In this document: positions 61,264 to 64,000 of the stretch, piece after piece
Position numbering within the stretch: the first letter of the stretch is position 1
Layout of the letters: every line of letters starts with the position of its first letter
Assembly: GCA_009712635.1 (NCBI GenBank)
Contig: WASS01000018.1
Span: 29,695-93,694 of the forward strand
Direction: 5' to 3'
Source: Hungatella sp.
GTDB taxonomy: Bacteria > Bacillota > Clostridia > Lachnospirales > Lachnospiraceae
Length of the DNA stretch: 64,000 bases
Made by a program: the position numbers and the translations under genes
The notes under the pieces: generated by a model
What the model saw: only the letters and a program-made list of their open reading frames with translations
Database searches by the model: none
What the model was told of the DNA's origin: nothing

Positions 61264-62031
61264 ATGACAGGACGTATCCATTCCATTGAAAGTTTTGGTA
61301 CCGTCGACGGTCCAGGCGTGCGCATGGTGGTATTTTTTCAGGGCTGCCCCATGCGCTGCCAGTACTGCCACAACCCGGATACCTGGGAGCTGGCAGGCGG
61401 CAGTCTGATGACCGTTGAGGAAATATTAAAGCAATATGAGTCGTCCCGGCATTTTTACCGGGGCGGAGGTATCACAGCCACAGGCGGTGAGCCGCTGATG
61501 CAGCTGGATTTTCTTACCCAGCTGTTTGAAGCGGCAAGAAAAAAGGATATTCATACCTGTCTGGATACCTCTGGAATAACATTTAATAGAAGCAATGAAG
61601 AATATGTAAAGAAGATAGACCGTCTTCTTGCTTCAACCAGCCTGGTCATGCTGGATATCAAGCAGATTAATGATATCCGGCATAAGCCCTTAACTGGTCA
61701 TTCCAATGCAGCTATTCTGGAATTTGCCCGCTATCTTGATGAAAAAGAAATTCCTGTCTGGATCCGCCATGTGGTGGTGCCCGGCATCACAGACGAAGCA
61801 GCAGATTTATACCATCTTGGGCGTTTTATCGGACAGTTAAAAAACGTGAAGGCCCTTGATGTCCTTCCCTATCATGATATGGGAAAGGTGAAATATGAAA
61901 GTATGGGGATGGATTATCCGCTGAAAGGCGTTCCACCTTTATCAAAGGAAGATGCTCTATCGGCTAAGAAGATCATTCTTACCGGAATCAGGGATGCCCG
62001 GACTGATGCGCCTGATCCCTATTGCTCCTAA
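61264..62031 (+). CDS. pflA: Pyruvate formate-lyase activating enzyme
   Basis: The 255-residue radical SAM activase has the start TGRIHSIESFGTVDGPGVRM, the cluster motif CPMRCQYCHNPDTW (C-X3-C-X2-C), and GGITATGGEPLMQ. It abstracts hydrogen from the radical glycine using S-adenosylmethionine, here on the separate small subunit. Length is normal for PflA, with no extra ferredoxin domain. It is the fourth gene of the PFL operon. Confidence 0.95.
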   Translation: MTGRIHSIESFGTVDGPGVRMVVFFQGCPMRCQYCHNPDTWELAGGSLMTVEEILKQYESSRHFYRGGGITATGGEPLMQLDFLTQLFEAARKKDIHTCLDTSGITFNRSNEEYVKKIDRLLASTSLVMLDIKQINDIRHKPLTGHSNAAILEFARYLDEKEIPVWIRHVVVPGITDEAADLYHLGRFIGQLKNVKALDVLPYHDMGKVKYESMGMDYPLKGVPPLSKEDALSAKKIILTGIRDARTDAPDPYCS

Positions 62032-62126
62032 AATTAAACATTAATTGTTACATTTTCTACTTGATTAAATTTTATTAATAGTATAAAATATAGAAAAATG
62101 TATAGAATATAAGGAGGTTATTTATC

Positions 62127-62297
62127 ATGGCACGTGTTATTAGTGACGCTTGTGTTAGTTGCGGTTCATGCGAAGGCGAATGCCCAGTAAGCGCTATCAG
62201 CCAGGGTGATTCTCAGTTTGTTATTGATGCAGATGCTTGTATCGATTGCGGCGCATGTGAAGGCGTATGCCCAACAGGAGCTATTTCTGAAGCTTAA
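62127..62297 (+). CDS. 2[4Fe-4S] ferredoxin
   Basis: This 56-residue clostridial-type ferredoxin starts MARVISDACVSCGSCEGECP and contains a second set CIDCGACEGVCP, giving two C-X2-C-X2-C-X3-C-P cluster motifs. AAGGAGG precedes ATG. It lies about 95 bases behind pflA, on the same strand, and could supply the electron for the activase or serve general redox metabolism. A terminator follows. Confidence 0.93.
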   Translation: MARVISDACVSCGSCEGECPVSAISQGDSQFVIDADACIDCGACEGVCPTGAISEA

Positions 62298-62313
62298 TAA
62301 TTTGAATACATAT

Positions 62314-62346
62314 ATGCCTCTTCCGTAAGGGAGGGGCATTTTGTTA
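62314..62346 (+). terminator. Terminator after the ferredoxin gene
   Basis: ATGCCTCTTCC-GTAA-GGGAGGGGCAT pairs fully with two wobbles, followed by TTTTG. Confidence 0.8.
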
Positions 62347-62400
62347 TTGATCTCCATATCTTTTAATTATCACTTATGTTGGTTGTGAAAGGAAGTTAGT

Positions 62401-63117
62401 ATGAAAAAACCGCTGATAGGATTGACGCCTGCCCACGATACGGATAACAATGATATTAAGATGAGACCTACCTATTTACGTGCTTTAAAGGCTGCGGGGG
62501 GGATTCCGGTTGTTATGCCGCTGGAGGCTGATGAGGAAGAACTGAAACAGTTGGCTGATGAGTTGGATGGTTTTTTGTTTACTGGAGGACCGGATGTTCA
62601 TCCATTTTTGTTTGGTGAGGAAACTCAGGTACACTGCGGCAATGTATCGGATGCAAGGGATCGGATGGAGATTGGGCTGCTGCCATTTGTTTTAGAGAAA
62701 CAAAAGCCGGTTCTTGGGATTTGCAGAGGGATTCAGGTGTTGAATATCGCTATGGGCGGGACGATCTGGCAGGATATCTTTTCTATGACAAAATCGGATT
62801 TTCCTATCGCACATACGCAGCCATTTGCATATCATTTGCCCAGCCATACGGTTTCTTTGAAAAAGGGAACGATGCTGAGGGAAATCGCTGGTATGGATAC
62901 ATTACGGGTTAACAGTATGCATCATCAGACGGTAAAGGATTTGGGGCAGGGTCTGATTTCATCGGCTTACTCTCCGGATGGTTTGATTGAGGCGATTGAA
63001 ATGCCTGGGTATTCCTTCTTTGTGGGGGTTCAGTGGCATCCGGAATATCTATGGGAAAAGAATGAGGAAGCTTTTCAGCTTTTTAAGAGATTTGTGGAAG
63101 CTTGTTCTGAGAATTAA
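62401..63117 (+). CDS. Class I glutamine amidotransferase-like (peptidase C26, PuuD-type)
   Basis: The 238-residue enzyme has the C26 signature: start PLIGLTPAHDTDN, substrate loop LFTGGPDVHP, nucleophile Cys in VLGICRGIQVLNIAMGG near 106, and the catalytic His-Glu in VQWHPEYLW near 216. Relatives hydrolyse gamma-glutamyl-gamma-aminobutyrate in putrescine degradation or other gamma-glutamyl amides. No putrescine genes are nearby, so the substrate is uncertain. Confidence 0.9.
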   Translation: MKKPLIGLTPAHDTDNNDIKMRPTYLRALKAAGGIPVVMPLEADEEELKQLADELDGFLFTGGPDVHPFLFGEETQVHCGNVSDARDRMEIGLLPFVLEKQKPVLGICRGIQVLNIAMGGTIWQDIFSMTKSDFPIAHTQPFAYHLPSHTVSLKKGTMLREIAGMDTLRVNSMHHQTVKDLGQGLISSAYSPDGLIEAIEMPGYSFFVGVQWHPEYLWEKNEEAFQLFKRFVEACSEN

Positions 63118-63125
63118 GACGTTGT

Positions 63126-63170
63126 AAAAAATCCGCAGTTTACACTCTCAGTGGCAACTGCGGATTTTTT
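63126..63170. terminator. Bidirectional intrinsic terminator
   Basis: AAAAAATCCGCAGTT and AACTGCGGATTTTTT enclose a loop containing ACTCTCAGTGG. It lies between the convergent C26 and MerR genes. Confidence 0.9.
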
Positions 63171-63174
63171 GCCT

Positions 63175-63196
63175 GAGCCGCTTTTCGGCTCTTTTT
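63175..63196 (+). terminator. Second, tandem terminator
   Basis: GAGCCG-CTTTT-CGGCTC followed by TTTTTA, 5 bases after the first terminator. Confidence 0.8.
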
Positions 63197-63215
63197 ATCT
63201 GAAAGTGAGAGTATG

Positions 63216-63875
63216 CTATAACTTTTTTCCGTTTCGACCAAATTTCTTTTTGCGGTTGAAGAAGGGGATCTTGGATGCTGCAGCTTCTGCACGGCCTTTG
63301 TTATCTTTCTGATAGGTACGAAGCAGCTCGTCCAACTGTTTGTAGCGCTCTTCTTCTTTTTCTTCTTTCAGGTTCATTAAGTATTCCATTTCCTTAATGA
63401 CCTTGTCATTGACCAGACTGCTGACATCCTGGCTCAACTGCTCATTATTTAACTCCAACGCACGTCCAATGATGTGATTCATGATTTCCTGAAACTGTTC
63501 CATCTTTCCCTGTGCAATAGAGACCTGTGCTGTGTTATGTACCTCCAGGCCTGACTCGCCGTCTTCTCCGGCTAGTCCACTGTCTTTTAATTCCTGGGTC
63601 ATCTGCCCCTCCAATAACTCATCAGGTATAACCGGATCCTTCCCGTCCCCAATGACTTTTTCAAGCGCTGTCTTAATGGCTTTTAACTGATATCCCTTTT
63701 CCTTTAAGTCCTTGATCTGCTTGAATAAACGGATGTGTGCTTCGGTGTAATACCGGTGTCCCATTTCATTCCTGGGAATGTTTAACTCTAGCTCGTCCTC
63801 CCAGTATCTAAGGACATGGGATTCTACATCAACCTTTTTTGATGCATCCGATATTAAGTAATGTATCTCAGCCAT
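63216..63875 (-). CDS. MerR-family transcriptional regulator
   Basis: A regulator of about 219 residues with an N-terminal MerR winged helix (about 1-72; SDASKKVDVESHVLRYWEDE, MGHRYYTEAHIRLFKQIKDL) and a long coiled-coil region (about 75-195), ending in a Lys/Arg-rich tail. ATG 63875 (MAEIHYL) follows GGAGAGG. It resembles the RacA/YfmP-like MerR group with coiled coils more than metal-responsive MerR. Targets are unknown. The rest of the window, 63876-64000, holds the upstream region and a G-rich end. Confidence 0.85.
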   Translation of the reverse strand: MAEIHYLISDASKKVDVESHVLRYWEDELELNIPRNEMGHRYYTEAHIRLFKQIKDLKEKGYQLKAIKTALEKVIGDGKDPVIPDELLEGQMTQELKDSGLAGEDGESGLEVHNTAQVSIAQGKMEQFQEIMNHIIGRALELNNEQLSQDVSSLVNDKVIKEMEYLMNLKEEKEEERYKQLDELLRTYQKDNKGRAEAAASKIPFFNRKKKFGRNGKKL

Positions 63876-64000
63876 AGCTATATCCTCTCCTTTGGTTCGT
63901 TTAGTTTTCATAACCTTACTATTTATATCTTATGCGGGTATAATACGGATTATGAATAAGTGTTGAAAATTTTTTTATGGGGTGGGGGGGATTTTCTAGG

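Noticed and set aside
63970..64000. G-rich run at the window end considered as a G-quadruplex
   Set aside because: Too short and cut by the window edge to judge.

Overview
The window looks like a chromosomal segment of a low-to-mid GC anaerobic Clostridia, most likely a Lachnospiraceae of the Lacrimispora / Clostridium saccharolyticum type. Pointers are strong AGGAGG ribosome sites, sigma-A promoters, ChvE-type sugar transport, pyruvate formate-lyase (PFL), AraC regulators, alpha-galactoside uptake, MecA, and a LytTR/GHKL two-component pair. Genus level is inference. No rRNA, tRNA, CRISPR array, insertion sequence or prophage was seen; most genes are ordinary chromosomal operons.

Layout. 1-2.8 kb: the tail of a histidine kinase, an orphan BlaI-type repressor, a PIN-PhoH ATPase and a small membrane protein. 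2.8-7.9 kb: a minus-strand pentose-type ABC operon (ChvE/GguA/GguB-like) ending in its probable AraR-like GntR repressor, with operator-like dyads in the leader. 8.3-15.8 kb: an AraC regulator divergent from a plus-strand amine or amino-acid oxidation operon (Rid protein, ornithine-cyclodeaminase-like enzyme, 2Fe-2S protein, FAD/NAD oxidoreductase with ferredoxin domain, BFD-like protein, DadA-like FAD enzyme, APC permease). 15.9-19.8 kb: a siderophore ABC transporter. 20-29.1 kb: housekeeping genes (trmL, aminotransferase, Lrp, a half-length AIR-synthase-like protein, VanW protein, exonuclease, endonuclease III, radical SAM, dCMP deaminase, Sua5). 29.3-32.3 kb: asnA and an Agr-like two-component system. 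33.2-39.7 kb: cell-wall enzymes, then a Ser/Thr-kinase module with two degenerate ParA/CpaE-like P-loops. 39.9-42.6 kb: a glyoxalase-like gene, a gene-poor 1.1 kb stretch with a probable type I toxin peptide, and mecA. 42.6-49.2 kb: esterase, MATE pump with MarR regulator, and a serine uptake and deamination operon with its regulator. 49.4-58.2 kb: an alpha-galactoside locus with GH36 and GH4 enzymes, an ABC importer and two AraC regulators. 58.6-62.3 kb: the PFL operon. 62.4-63.9 kb: a C26 glutamine amidohydrolase and a MerR regulator.

The most unusual system is the PFL operon. The large subunit has the Cys-Cys active site but stops before the glycyl-radical domain. That domain is encoded two genes downstream as a free 81-residue protein with the RVSGY motif. 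Between them lies a third small protein that resembles the first half of the radical domain but has lost the glycine loop. Activase and a 2[4Fe-4S] ferredoxin follow. Other points worth a second look are the kinase/degenerate-P-loop module, the Hol_Tox-like toxin locus with a candidate convergent RNA, a possible attenuator before the amine-oxidation operon, and two genes whose strong ribosome sites are not followed by a normal start codon.
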